DNA of 64,000 nucleotides from a virus (IMGVR_UViG_3300042878_001023:57858-121857); one strand, 5' to 3'; positions 28,085 through 37,424 are shown, numbered from the stretch's first letter. Notes: generated by a model not told the origin, from the sequence alone. Numbers and translations are program-made.

Positions 28085-29542
28085 TTACACTTCAGGATTT
28101 ACTCTTGATAAAGCAATACCAATATTGTCCGTTGGTATCTGATTTACATACACTCTTGATGTATTTTGGTCAATTTTAACAACTTGTAATTCACACAACG
28201 CACCGTTTGATAAGTCAAAAGCAGAAATGTTTAACCAATTTGAATTTAAATTGTGAGTTACATCTTGTAAGTAATAATCCGATTGTGCAACCCAATTCGC
28301 AACTAACAAAGTTTTTGCATAACTATTAGTATTAAATTTACCATCAGTGTAAGCATTAGCATCAGTTAATGCTTGAGCAGCAGATCCTGCAGCATCATAG
28401 TTAGGAGCTAATGAATCAGCGTAAGCTTCAGCAGCAGCTTGTGCAGCATCTGCTTTTGCAGTAGCGTCAGCAGAAGCAGTAGCTTCAGCGTTAGCTTGTG
28501 CACTTGAAGCAGCACCATCTACATACAATTTGTTTGTAGCATCTCCGTCATTGGTTGGTGCTGTTAGGTTACTTATTTTACCAAGATTTAAATCTAATTC
28601 TTGAGTAATAACATTAATTTTATTACCAAATAAATTTTCTATTGAGTTTGTACCTAATGATAAAGTTGAAGTAGTTCCAACATTACTAAGATCATTACCA
28701 CCCATGTCAATAGCACCAGTCATTGTACCACCAGTAAGAGGTAATGCAGTAGCTACTTGACCGTCAACATACGTTTTGTTAGTTGCATCATTTTCACTAA
28801 TTGGAGAATCTAATTCAGTAATCCTATTCAACCCTAGCTTAACATTACCTGAAAAAGCAGATCCAGGTAAAGCTAAATATCCAGTACCACTTGTTGTAGA
28901 AATTTGATTAGTGTTGATAGAGTTTACACCAGCAATATTATTGTTAGCCATGTCAAGAGTTCCAGACATAGTACCACCAGCCAGAGGTAATTTGTTGGTA
29001 ATCTCAGGAGTAATTTGAGCATCAATTTTACCTTGTAATGTTGCAGGAGTAATAACAACTGCACCAGCTTCAGTACCATCAATAGCTTCTGTTTGAGTAG
29101 CTAAACGAGAAATACCATCAACTTCATCATTAGCAATAACAATGTTACCTTGTAAAATCAACCAGTCTGCAATTGTTGCACCAGCATTATCAACTTTAGC
29201 AACAATTGAATCACCAACTTGTACAGACTCTCCTAAGAAACCACCTGCTGCAGTTGCTGCCCAAAAGAAACCTTTTAATGCTGATCCGTCTGTAATATTT
29301 GGAGTATCAGTTGTTGGATCATATCCACCTTGGAAGATCAAACCACCTGTTACTGCTGAAATATCAGATAAGTTAGCTACATTTTGAGTAGCTGTACCAT
29401 TGAAATATTGTAAACGGTGTGATCCTGAGTCATATCCAAAAGCACCTTCCGTTGAACCAATACCCGTGTTAGTTCCAATTTTTGCATTTGTTAATGCACT
29501 ACCTTGTAGATTAATGTCTACAAAAAACTTTTTTTCTGCCAT
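28085..29542 (-). CDS. Long tail-fibre protein with GGTM/TNKxYVDG repeats
   Basis: The 485-aa product begins MAEKKFFVDINLQG (shared anchor). It has three fibre repeats with 'LxLTGGTMxGxIDMxGNxI' and 'NDATNKTYVDG' motifs (about residues 180-340), the classic phage tail-fibre repeat, then a coiled Ala/Asp-rich segment (QANAEATASADATAKADAAQ) and a C-terminal domain with 'VTHNLNSNW'. Leader AAAACAAAACAAAATG. Receptor-binding fibre. Confidence 0.85.
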   Translation of the reverse strand: MAEKKFFVDINLQGSALTNAKIGTNTGIGSTEGAFGYDSGSHRLQYFNGTATQNVANLSDISAVTGGLIFQGGYDPTTDTPNITDGSALKGFFWAATAAGGFLGESVQVGDSIVAKVDNAGATIADWLILQGNIVIANDEVDGISRLATQTEAIDGTEAGAVVITPATLQGKIDAQITPEITNKLPLAGGTMSGTLDMANNNIAGVNSINTNQISTTSGTGYLALPGSAFSGNVKLGLNRITELDSPISENDATNKTYVDGQVATALPLTGGTMTGAIDMGGNDLSNVGTTSTLSLGTNSIENLFGNKINVITQELDLNLGKISNLTAPTNDGDATNKLYVDGAASSAQANAEATASADATAKADAAQAAAEAYADSLAPNYDAAGSAAQALTDANAYTDGKFNTNSYAKTLLVANWVAQSDYYLQDVTHNLNSNWLNISAFDLSNGALCELQVVKIDQNTSRVYVNQIPTDNIGIALSRVNPEV

Positions 29543-29569
29543 TTTGTTTTGTTTTAAATTAAGTTAGGT

Positions 29570-29590
29570 TATAATATAATATACAATTTA
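29570..29590 (-). promoter_or_regulatory. Late promoter-like GTATATTAT element
   Basis: The minus-strand sequence TAAATTGTATATTATATTATA lies about 30 bases before the 485-aa fibre gene. It shares the GTATATTAT core with other late units. Confidence 0.45.
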
Positions 29591-29596
29591 ATTTTA

Positions 29597-29869
29597 TTAA
29601 TTACAATAAACATACCCAGAAACTGGAATATTTAATGTTATGTTTACAGTGTTATTATCTATCCAGTCAATCTGAGCAATGATTTCATTCTTATCTTCAT
29701 CAACTACTTGCACAGAACACTTGGTATTTAGATTATGATTAACAATCCATAGAGTTTCTGGAACAGATTGAGTATGTACATAACTTATATCTGGAAGTGA
29801 ATTTACAAGATCAAATTCACCAGATACAGGATTGTATTTATTTTTCATACCGTTATTTCTATTTTGCAT
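29597..29869 (-). CDS. Tail-fibre C-terminal-type small protein
   Basis: The 90-aa product has the pattern 'TLWIVNHNLNTKCSVQVVD...NTVNITLN...SGYVYCN', which is the short beta domain often seen at the end of phage tail proteins (WxIxHNLxxxPxVxVxD). It could be a stand-alone tip or fibre accessory. It sits 3 bases from the next gene. Confidence 0.65.
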   Translation of the reverse strand: MQNRNNGMKNKYNPVSGEFDLVNSLPDISYVHTQSVPETLWIVNHNLNTKCSVQVVDEDKNEIIAQIDWIDNNTVNITLNIPVSGYVYCN

Positions 29870-29871
29870 AA

Positions 29872-30237
29872 CTATGAATATTGAATTTGTGTTACATTTC
29901 CATTTACATCATAGGTGAAAGTTTCTATAATAGTTTCTACACCATATTCGGTAGTTCCTGTATGGGTAACACTTGTAATATCATTATCACCATTGTAAGC
30001 TAAAACTCTATTATAATTTGATGCTCCTTGAATCCTACCTATTTTAGATATTGAATTCTTTTTAATTATTTCTACAAATGCCTCAACTATTAAGAGAGTT
30101 GTTTCTGTAGCAGCCCCACCTGGAGGTGCAATACTGGAAATACCATCTACTATTTGTTGAAGGCCTAGTAAGGTTTTCATTTGATACGGATAATTATTTC
30201 CTTGATTTCCTGTATCTTTTAAGTTTCCTATTGACAT
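29872..30237 (-). CDS. MSIGNLKDTGN-type tail-module protein (paralogue 1)
   Basis: The 121-aa product starts MSIGNLKDTGNQGNNYPYQ and shares the N-terminus, followed by 'LLGLQQIVD', with the 143-aa product at 32881-33312. The C-terminal half has 'YDVNGNVTQIQYS'. It probably attaches a fibre. Duplicate with 32881-33312; function inferred from context. Confidence 0.65.
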   Translation of the reverse strand: MSIGNLKDTGNQGNNYPYQMKTLLGLQQIVDGISSIAPPGGAATETTLLIVEAFVEIIKKNSISKIGRIQGASNYNRVLAYNGDNDITSVTHTGTTEYGVETIIETFTYDVNGNVTQIQYS

Positions 30238-30296
30238 TATTTCTATTTTTTAATTAAACTGATTTCTGATTTCTATAAGAACATTATTTAATTGCT

Positions 30297-32879
30297 TTAT
30301 GAATATAATGTACAAGCAAATCTAATTCCAGTAGCAGTACCTGTTGGTGTTGCGGGCATAGTTGTTATATTTGCTGTATTAGTTATTCCGAATATAACAT
30401 CAGAAATTCCTACATCATATATTGTTCGCCAGCTAGTTCCATCTGCATAATAACCTACAACAAGATTTTCACCAACTACTAACTTTAATGTCTGTCCTAC
30501 TTCTGCTGTAAGAGATATTTCATTTGGACCAACACCACAAGTTAAAGATCCTTGACCTATCAATGTCATTGACCCACCCAAAGTTCCTCTATAAATTCCA
30601 AATCTAACTAAATCTGTTCCAGAAAAACCCCATAGTTTTACTTTAGATATAGTTCCTGTAACAGTACTTATTGTTTGATAATAATACTGAGTAGATGCTG
30701 CAGTTGGCGCAGTGTCAGCAGAAGATACATCTTGAGGTGAAAACGCAACAGCTTCTGTATGTTGAGGTATACTCAATGTATTACCAACTAATGTTGCGGC
30801 ACCAGTTGTACCAGTAGTATTCAATGTTAATCCTGTATCAGCAACTGTTAAAGTGGCCCAGTTAGCTTTACCATCAGTAGTCATGTTTTTTAGGAATCTA
30901 CCTGCTACTGTTTCTGTACCATCAATTAATTGTACTGCATATTGAGATACACCAACTGCCTCAAACTTACCACCGATACCTAACAGACCACTATAACCAC
31001 TACTTTCACCTCCTATAGCCCATATACCAATATTAGTTGTTGTTATAGTATCATTGCCTTGAGATCTAGCTTTAATTCCAATATTTAAGGTACTACTTAA
31101 ATTTGCAAATGCTTGAATAGCAGTTGCTGTTTGTGAATGCTGTGAAGCAAAACCTCCATTCTGAGAATTTGCTACTGTAAGCACATCTGTAGCTGCTGTT
31201 GGATTAGTACCCTCTAATCTAAATATAGAATATTTATAATCATCAATAACTCTTAATATGTTATCATTAGTAAATAAACCAGTTACTTGTCCTATTTGAA
31301 CTGTTGTAGATGATGAATATATTAATGAATCCCCTAAACTTGTACCATCTGGTGTCCACTTAGGAACATAATTAAGAGTACCACTACCATCTATTGCTCC
31401 CGATACATCAGCAGCAGTAATTGTAGCCCAATTAGCTTGTCCTGTTGCTGTTACGGATTTAAGAAATTTACCAGAAGCTTCTGAACCATCTACCAACTGT
31501 ACAGAATAGTTTGCTGCTCCACCATATGCTTCAAATTTACCACCTGTGTTTATAGCCAATGCAGGAAGATCTGTTTGAAAAGCTTTACCATACACACCTG
31601 TATTACCGCCAAAATCAGAACTACTAGATTCAGCATAAACACCTGTGCCTTTTGCTGCATAAGCTGCAATAGCAGTACTAAAATCACTAATTGTACTTGC
31701 AACAACAGCATTAGAAGAAGATGTAACATTTATACCATAAAGATTGCTAAGACCTGATTGTATTGAAAGTATTGTATTTGCAATATATGTACCACCTATA
31801 TTAGCTCTAGTTCCATTATCTTCAAACAAACTATCACCAAGTGTTGATGCACCTGTCCATTTTGAAAGTTTATTGATTGTTCCTGAGCCATCTACTTTGT
31901 TATTAAAGGTTGTCCAGTTAGCTGAACTTAGAGCACCTCTATTGGTAGCTGATGCTGTTGGTAAGTTAAACATGTGTGTAGTTCCACTTGATACTATTGC
32001 AAAATCTGTACCTGTAGTACCTACTCCTAAATTTTGAACTTGAGCAGTTAAACCATTTAAAGCAGTTAAGCCAGTTGAAAATGTAGTTATTATCTGACAA
32101 AGATGGCTATCCTCTGTATGCAATTTTATAGTCCTACCACTATGTGTTACATAGATACGGACAGCTAATCTATCAGTAGCTAATAATGTTGTTTGTGGCA
32201 CAGCTAATGCAGTGATGTATAAATCTATTACTGTACCACCTGTTATTCCTTCAGGATTTGCTGAATTACTTGCAATTAAAGATAAGGTAGTCCCATCCCA
32301 TTTATATAATTCAACATAAAATGAAGGTGTACCACCGCTACTTGAAGCACTAAAATAAGTTTCAAAATTCCAATTTCCTCCCGGTATTTCTAATAAACCT
32401 GGTACACCAATATCTGTAATAAATGATTGAATATAACCATTGGCATTTATTGTAAAATCTGTTCCAGCACCTAACACTGGTGTTCTATCTACTTGTTTAA
32501 ATGCAACACCACCAAGTGTACCTTGTGAAACTGAACCGTTTAAATATAATGATAATGATGCCCCACCACCTGTTGATCCTGGAAAATTAGCAAGTGTACC
32601 ATCTCCTCTAATATATTGACCAACAGTTCCAGCTCCTGTTACACCTATTATACCAGATGAAATAATTGGTGAATTAGTTACTGTAAATGCAGACGGCATT
32701 GATAAACCAACACTAGATACACCCATAGGTGCTCCATTAATAGTGACTGTTACATCATTACCTATAGTTGATGCAGTAACACCAGCACCAACAAAATCAA
32801 TACTAGAGACATCTGTAGTGAGTATTGTTGATTCTTCTGAAATAGCAATTTTTTTCTTTATATTTATTTCTGTACTCAT
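30297..32879 (-). CDS. Large tail-fibre protein
   Basis: This 860-aa product has an N-terminal segment with 'TISEESTILTTDVSSIDFVGAGVT', the kind of shaft or domain common to fibres, then repeated 'GSGTxNKLSKWT...LGDS' and 'GKFEAYGGAANYSVQLVDGSEASGKFLKSVT' units (two copies each at about 330-520 and 570-700), beta-rich, and a C-terminal globular region. It lies between two paralogous MSIGNLKDTGN genes. Probable receptor-binding fibre. Confidence 0.75.
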   Translation of the reverse strand: MSTEINIKKKIAISEESTILTTDVSSIDFVGAGVTASTIGNDVTVTINGAPMGVSSVGLSMPSAFTVTNSPIISSGIIGVTGAGTVGQYIRGDGTLANFPGSTGGGASLSLYLNGSVSQGTLGGVAFKQVDRTPVLGAGTDFTINANGYIQSFITDIGVPGLLEIPGGNWNFETYFSASSSGGTPSFYVELYKWDGTTLSLIASNSANPEGITGGTVIDLYITALAVPQTTLLATDRLAVRIYVTHSGRTIKLHTEDSHLCQIITTFSTGLTALNGLTAQVQNLGVGTTGTDFAIVSSGTTHMFNLPTASATNRGALSSANWTTFNNKVDGSGTINKLSKWTGASTLGDSLFEDNGTRANIGGTYIANTILSIQSGLSNLYGINVTSSSNAVVASTISDFSTAIAAYAAKGTGVYAESSSSDFGGNTGVYGKAFQTDLPALAINTGGKFEAYGGAANYSVQLVDGSEASGKFLKSVTATGQANWATITAADVSGAIDGSGTLNYVPKWTPDGTSLGDSLIYSSSTTVQIGQVTGLFTNDNILRVIDDYKYSIFRLEGTNPTAATDVLTVANSQNGGFASQHSQTATAIQAFANLSSTLNIGIKARSQGNDTITTTNIGIWAIGGESSGYSGLLGIGGKFEAVGVSQYAVQLIDGTETVAGRFLKNMTTDGKANWATLTVADTGLTLNTTGTTGAATLVGNTLSIPQHTEAVAFSPQDVSSADTAPTAASTQYYYQTISTVTGTISKVKLWGFSGTDLVRFGIYRGTLGGSMTLIGQGSLTCGVGPNEISLTAEVGQTLKLVVGENLVVGYYADGTSWRTIYDVGISDVIFGITNTANITTMPATPTGTATGIRFACTLYS

Positions 32880-32880
32880 A

Positions 32881-33312
32881 CTATGAATTATAAATTATTA
32901 TCAACTCTGTTCCTGTACCATTATAAGTAAAGGTACCAGTTGTATAATAATTATTTATTGCATCTGCACTAAAACTAAAACTTTCTCCTGGCTTAATTGT
33001 ACTACCTAAGAATGTACCATTTGCTGCTCCTACATTAGAAACTGAAAGGCTGTAAGTTTTTACAGCAACAGTACCTGATCCAGTAACTCTAAGAAAACCT
33101 GGAGTTCTTGCTACACCAGCTTGATCAGAAGCAAGAACAACAGCCAAACTATTAGACATAGTATCTTGACCAAGAGGATTAACAATAGTTACATTTCCAC
33201 TTCCACCACCAGCAACAGTATCAATAATACCCTGTAAACCTTGTAATACTTTATATTGGTATGGAAAGTTATTACCTAAATTCCCAGTATCTTTTAAATT
33301 TCCAATTGACAT
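32881..33312 (-). CDS. MSIGNLKDTGN-type tail-module protein (paralogue 2)
   Basis: Start placed at MSIGNLKDTGNLGNNFPYQ (33312), matching its paralogue at 29872-30237; upstream Met would add a hydrophobic leader overlapping a promoter-like element. The 143-aa protein ends in a beta region 'GTGTELIIIYNS'. Same structural role inferred. Confidence 0.65.
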   Translation of the reverse strand: MSIGNLKDTGNLGNNFPYQYKVLQGLQGIIDTVAGGGSGNVTIVNPLGQDTMSNSLAVVLASDQAGVARTPGFLRVTGSGTVAVKTYSLSVSNVGAANGTFLGSTIKPGESFSFSADAINNYYTTGTFTYNGTGTELIIIYNS

Positions 33313-33333
33313 GATATAAAAATTTAGACTATG

Positions 33334-33350
33334 TATTAATATACTTAAAA
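33334..33350 (-). promoter_or_regulatory. Late promoter-like GTATATTA element
   Basis: Minus strand TTTTTTAAGTATATTAATA sits 22 bases before the 143-aa gene and right after a terminator. Related to the GTATATTAT elements elsewhere. Confidence 0.4.
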
Positions 33351-33361
33351 AAATTAACAAA

Positions 33362-33395
33362 AACAAAAAACCCCGGAAGTTAATCCAGGGTTTGT
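33362..33395 (-). terminator. Terminator before fibre genes
   Basis: Minus-strand stem AACCCTGG / CCGGGGTT with one T-G pair (loop ATTAACTT), then a T run. It follows the 53-aa gene at 33412-33573. Confidence 0.7.
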
Positions 33396-33411
33396 ATAAG
33401 TCAAGTTAAAT

Positions 33412-33573
33412 TTATTCAGCTACTTCTAATTTTAATTCCTCAACAGGAATTAAATTGTGAACTACATTTAATGCTACTAATATTTGATTAGTATCTGCTA
33501 ATGTATAAACTCCTTTTAATGTAGCTGCGTTTAATGCTTGCTCAATTGTTTTAACTGCTTCAGTTGGTGTCAT
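33412..33573 (-). CDS. 53-aa small helical protein
   Basis: ORF from ATG at 33573 to TAA at 33412, filling the gap before the terminator. The product starts MTPTEAVKTIEQALNAAT and is an Ala/Leu-rich helix with an acidic end. Compact operon position supports translation. Function unknown. Confidence 0.6.
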   Translation of the reverse strand: MTPTEAVKTIEQALNAATLKGVYTLADTNQILVALNVVHNLIPVEELKLEVAE

Positions 33574-33625
33574 AGTAAATTTATTTAGTTTATGGTTTAG
33601 ATTGTAAATATATAAAATTTATTAT

Positions 33626-33862
33626 TTATATTAAACCTTCCAACTCAGTTTTTTGTGCCGGAGTTAATGCAGTTGCAAACCATTCTTTACCTAACATAAT
33701 AGCAATGTGATCCACATTACGTGTTACAGTTGCTGTTTCTTCTTCAGATAATGTTCTTTTTCTTTTTAATTCTGCAATTAAGTTTACACTATCATAAGCT
33801 GCTAATACAGACTTTGCTGCTTGTTCAGCTGTTACTTCTTCTTTAAATTGTTTTACTAACAT
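33626..33862 (-). CDS. Small helical protein in fibre cassette
   Basis: A 78-aa protein, mostly helical and charged, ending ALTPAQKTELEGLI. It lies between fibre-type genes. Possibly a fibre chaperone; no family recognised. Confidence 0.5.
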   Translation of the reverse strand: MLVKQFKEEVTAEQAAKSVLAAYDSVNLIAELKRKRTLSEEETATVTRNVDHIAIMLGKEWFATALTPAQKTELEGLI

Positions 33863-33881
33863 TTTATTTTTATTTAAATTA

Positions 33882-34664
33882 TTAAAGTCTTACACCTTCT
33901 ATGGCAAATGTTGTTTGATTATAATACAAATAAGTACCTCCGGCTCTAGCTCCGTTAGGTACAGTAATCGCTGTTGTTGCGGCTGCTCTATTTGTATAAG
34001 ATGCAAATGATGTATTAGAAAAAACTGTTTGTCCTGATAGTGTTCCTGTTCTATGAGCTTGATATCCAAAAGCATTTACATTATTGCCAGTTGACTGTGC
34101 TCCTGCTTCTTGACCAAAGAAATTTGACCTGAAAGTACCGCTTGATTCATTCCCAGCAAAGTAACCTATAAAATTTGATGAATATGCATTTGATGCTCCT
34201 TGACCAGCGGAACCTCCAATAAAGTTTGACCAATATGCATTATTTGTTAATTTTCCTGCAGTGTTTCCTATAAAATTTGATTGAGACGAATTAGTTGCAT
34301 TTTCGCCAGCCATTCTACCAATAAAGTTATTTGCTGCACCAGAAGAATTCTTACCAGCATTGAAACCTATAAAGTTAGATATTTCAGCAGTTGTTGCATT
34401 TGAACCTGCTTCTAATCCAAATGCTATATTATCAAGAGGACCAACTGGTCCAGCTGCTGGATTTGTAGAATACAAGGAAGTACCATTAACAGCTATCACT
34501 GATGGTGATAACGCTAAAAAGTCAGTTACTGATATAGCACCAGCTAAGTATCCATCATCCCTTTTAGGATCTTTAAATCCTAATGGTACTAATGTATTTG
34601 CTCCATCTACAGTAGAAACTGTTCTACCGTTTTTTGTCCATGATATAAAATTTAAAATATCCAT
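33882..34664 (-). CDS. Repeat fibre protein with NFIG units
   Basis: The 260-aa product contains seven or so tandem 22-24-residue units with the core 'SNFIGxxAGxxxxxxAxx' (about 90-215). Such regular Gly/Asn repeats are like trimeric-autotransporter head or beta-helix repeats. The N-terminal 85 residues act as anchor ('MDILNFISWTKNGRTVST'), and the end is a short beta domain. Probable receptor-contacting fibre. Confidence 0.7.
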   Translation of the reverse strand: MDILNFISWTKNGRTVSTVDGANTLVPLGFKDPKRDDGYLAGAISVTDFLALSPSVIAVNGTSLYSTNPAAGPVGPLDNIAFGLEAGSNATTAEISNFIGFNAGKNSSGAANNFIGRMAGENATNSSQSNFIGNTAGKLTNNAYWSNFIGGSAGQGASNAYSSNFIGYFAGNESSGTFRSNFFGQEAGAQSTGNNVNAFGYQAHRTGTLSGQTVFSNTSFASYTNRAAATTAITVPNGARAGGTYLYYNQTTFAIEGVRL

Positions 34665-34677
34665 TTTTTTATTTTTA

Positions 34678-35568
34678 TTATGCTAATAAAATTTTTCTTG
34701 CTACACCATTGATTATAACAGTCCATGTTCTTGTTGATGCTACAGTTTCAGTTGTTACAGCACCTGCATTATAAAATGCACTACCTATTACAAATTGATT
34801 TGATGCAGTAGCTGTTGCGCCACGTCCTAAAATTGTAGAATTACTAAAATTTCCAGTTGATGATCCGGCCCCTATACAAGTATTACTATTACCTGTTGTA
34901 TTATAAATTGCTGCACTATGACCAACTGCGGTATTAAATAATGCTGTTGTGTTATCCTTTAAAGCATCTTTACCTATAGCAGTATTAGCAACCCCAGTAG
35001 TATTCTGTCTTAAAGCATTCTCACCAAATGCTATATTATTACCACCTGATGTATTATTTTGCAAGGTAAAATGTCCAACACTAGTGCTTTCACCACCATT
35101 GTTGTTTGTTATTAGCATAGAATAATTTCCTATTGCAATATTATTACCACAAGAAGCAAAAAGCATTGTTTCAAGACCAATTGCAATATTACCACTAGCT
35201 GATGAACCGTATCTTAATGTTGAATAACCAATAGCAATGTTGTTACCTGCAGTATTAGCACTTAATGTATATGCACCTAATGCAGTGTTATTAGTACTAG
35301 TTATAGTATTTAAACAAGATTCAAAACCTATTGCAGTATTACTCATACCAGTAGTAACATTTTTTAATGCATCTGCTCCATAAGGAGTGTTATTATTTGT
35401 AAATGACGGGGTGACCTGTAATTTTAAATCTCCAAAAGTTACACCAAGAATATTACCTTGTAAGCTGCTACCTATTGATAAAGGTAACACAGCATTATCT
35501 GGTACTGTTGTTACTATATTGGGGGCCGTTAAAGGATACCCAAAATTTATTTGTCCTAAAAAACTCAT
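34678..35568 (-). CDS. Repeat fibre protein with NTAIG units
   Basis: The 296-aa protein has about ten tandem 'NTAIGxxAL...N-T/S-G' units of 22-24 residues (70-240), similar to YadA-type head repeats, followed by a short C-terminal beta region. The N-terminus (SLQGNILGVTFGDLKLQV) resembles that of 36681-37169 (GVVGIEVGEFKKQL), suggesting a shared anchor. Fibre role inferred. Confidence 0.7.
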   Translation of the reverse strand: MSFLGQINFGYPLTAPNIVTTVPDNAVLPLSIGSSLQGNILGVTFGDLKLQVTPSFTNNNTPYGADALKNVTTGMSNTAIGFESCLNTITSTNNTALGAYTLSANTAGNNIAIGYSTLRYGSSASGNIAIGLETMLFASCGNNIAIGNYSMLITNNNGGESTSVGHFTLQNNTSGGNNIAFGENALRQNTTGVANTAIGKDALKDNTTALFNTAVGHSAAIYNTTGNSNTCIGAGSSTGNFSNSTILGRGATATASNQFVIGSAFYNAGAVTTETVASTRTWTVIINGVARKILLA

Positions 35569-35578
35569 ATCTATATTT

Positions 35579-35797
35579 TTAAAATTCTGAAGGTGTACCT
35601 AGTACAACTTCTAATGATTCATCATATGCAATATAGTAAAATATATTGTTTTCATCTTCTGCGTTAGGAAAGTACTGGGTCCATGTTATTGTCACCGGAT
35701 CATCTTCACGCGGGTATTCATAATGAGTATTTACTAAAGCAACTGCATCAATAGCATCTTGTTCTAATGTGTATCTATATCCTATCATATTTTCCAA
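35579..35797 (-). CDS. Small acidic protein in fibre cassette
   Basis: 72-aa acidic protein, overlapping the start of the next-upstream gene by 13 bases. No motif. The density of aromatic residues suggests a small domain possibly assisting fibre assembly. Confidence 0.5.
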   Translation of the reverse strand: MENMIGYRYTLEQDAIDAVALVNTHYEYPREDDPVTITWTQYFPNAEDENNIFYYIAYDESLEVVLGTPSEF

Positions 35798-36678
35798 TAA
35801 TTAATTAAACTACCTGCTATAACATTAGTATCATTTGTGTAGTCATTATTATTAGCAATAACTATTGATGATATACCTCCTTTTAAAGATCTTGTTAAAC
35901 TGACAGCACTTGTTCTGTAGGATATCCCTACATAAAAACCACCTGTATTAAATTGAGATGCTGGATAACTATGTGCAGCAGAATTTTCTATACCTGTATT
36001 TCTATTCACAAAAGTTATAGCACCAGAATTTCTTATAGTAGTTACATTATGAGGACATACCCCAGCAGGACTTGTTGATCCAGCAATATTTACAAAAACA
36101 TTTGTACCACCTGTTGTCAACTGTGTATTAAATCCTGTTCCTGCTTTTCTAGTATTTAAGTTTCCAGAATTGGTTTGATTAAAATCATTTCCTGTTAGTG
36201 GAGCGTATGTTATAACACCTGCATTATCAACAGCTGTAGTTTCTTCAAACACAACAAACTGAACTCTTTGATCAAGTCTTGTTAAACCTACTGTTAAATT
36301 TTGAAAATATTGATTACCAGCAAATCTAATTATAGGTCTACCATTTTTAGTGTTTAACACACCTGCTGTAACAATGGTTGGTTGGTTAGTACCAGATGGT
36401 TGTGTTAAATTAATACCTCCTTTCTGTCCGTAAAAAGTAGTAACAAAACCTGTGTTTGCACCAATAAATGTTAGTATTGCAGCAGTATTTAAATCACCAT
36501 TAGCATCAAATCCAAAGTTTTGTATAACACCATCACTAGATCTTCTTACAGCAAGACAATTACCACCGGCATAAGCTGTGTTTTCTAATTTTAATGACCA
36601 TACATAATTAAAGTTAGGATAAACATCTAGTATCCTAACCGGGTCATTCAATAATGTTGAATCAATTACATAGCTCAT
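35785..36678 (-). CDS. Fibre protein with arabinofuranosidase-B/LamG-like fold
   Basis: The 297-aa product has the sequence order 'ILDVYPNFNYVWSLKLENTAYAG' (part), 'AVRRSSDG', 'FGFDANGDLNTAAIL', 'GFVTTFYGQKGG', 'QPTIVTAGVLNTKNGRPI', which follows the jelly-roll domain often annotated as alpha-L-arabinofuranosidase B/LamG-like in phage tail proteins. It most likely binds or modifies surface glycan; catalytic residues were not checked and activity is unproven. Confidence 0.7.
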   Translation of the reverse strand: MSYVIDSTLLNDPVRILDVYPNFNYVWSLKLENTAYAGGNCLAVRRSSDGVIQNFGFDANGDLNTAAILTFIGANTGFVTTFYGQKGGINLTQPSGTNQPTIVTAGVLNTKNGRPIIRFAGNQYFQNLTVGLTRLDQRVQFVVFEETTAVDNAGVITYAPLTGNDFNQTNSGNLNTRKAGTGFNTQLTTGGTNVFVNIAGSTSPAGVCPHNVTTIRNSGAITFVNRNTGIENSAAHSYPASQFNTGGFYVGISYRTSAVSLTRSLKGGISSIVIANNNDYTNDTNVIAGSLINYWKI

Positions 36679-36680
36679 AA

Positions 36681-37169
36681 CTAAATGGTTTCACCAATTA
36701 AATAAATTTTTAAACCTTTTGGTGGTGTAGTAGCAACAGTAGTTATATTAATTCCAATAGAATTACCTTTTGCAAAATTTATTGGAGATCCTAATGTATT
36801 ATATTGAATAAGACTTGAAGCTAAACTATAAACATTAGCTGTTGCTCCATTTTTCCTAACCGTTACATTTAAAGTTGTTACACCAGAACCAACAGAAGCT
36901 AAAGAATAACCAATTTCTTTTACTTTAAAATCGCGTGGTGCATAAATTATAATTTTATTAACAGCTGTTATAACAGATTCTCCTTCACCAGTTACAGCAA
37001 AGTTTAAATCATAAGGAAGTTGTTTTTTAAACTCTCCTACTTCAATACCAACAACACCTCTTTGTATACCATTTGTGGTTCCAATAGGAATAATATCGGT
37101 ATCTAAAAGACTACTTACTAAATTATCTTTAGTAATAGTTGTTGCAAAATTGATTGCTGTAAGTATCAT
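36681..37169 (-). CDS. Tail-fibre-like beta protein
   Basis: 162-aa beta-rich protein whose C-terminus (KNGATANVYSLASSLIQYNTLG) has fibre-tip character. The N-terminal 'GVVGIEVGEFKKQL' resembles the 296-aa fibre's anchor. Follows the small 68-aa gene. Structural role inferred. Confidence 0.6.
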   Translation of the reverse strand: MILTAINFATTITKDNLVSSLLDTDIIPIGTTNGIQRGVVGIEVGEFKKQLPYDLNFAVTGEGESVITAVNKIIIYAPRDFKVKEIGYSLASVGSGVTTLNVTVRKNGATANVYSLASSLIQYNTLGSPINFAKGNSIGINITTVATTPPKGLKIYLIGETI

Positions 37170-37171
37170 AA

Positions 37172-37378
37172 TTAATAAACTATAAACAACTGTCCTGTTG
37201 TAGTTCTGTAAAAATCTCCAGCTTTTAAACCACCAGCTAATGCTGCTGTATTATTAGCATATACATTGTTGTTACATTGTTCCAATATAAAATTCATGTG
37301 TCCAAATTTTATCAAAGACATTTCTGCTTCGTTATTTAAATATGGATCTGGAGATTGAGGTATAAATTGTTTTGGCAT
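37172..37378 (-). CDS. Small tail-module protein
   Basis: The 68-aa protein ends 'AGDFYRTTTGQLFIVY', a pattern used by small phage tail adaptor proteins. First gene of the fibre operon, after a promoter-like element. Function unknown. Confidence 0.5.
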   Translation of the reverse strand: MPKQFIPQSPDPYLNNEAEMSLIKFGHMNFILEQCNNNVYANNTAALAGGLKAGDFYRTTTGQLFIVY

Positions 37379-37403
37379 GTTTTCTAAATTTTAAAGGTTA
37401 CAT

Positions 37404-37423
37404 GATAATATACAAAAAATTTT
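37404..37423 (-). promoter_or_regulatory. Late promoter-like GTATATTAT element
   Basis: Minus strand AAATTTTTTGTATATTATCA, between a terminator and the first gene of the fibre operon. Same core as at 4025, 26605 and 29580. Confidence 0.5.
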
Positions 37424-37424
37424 G

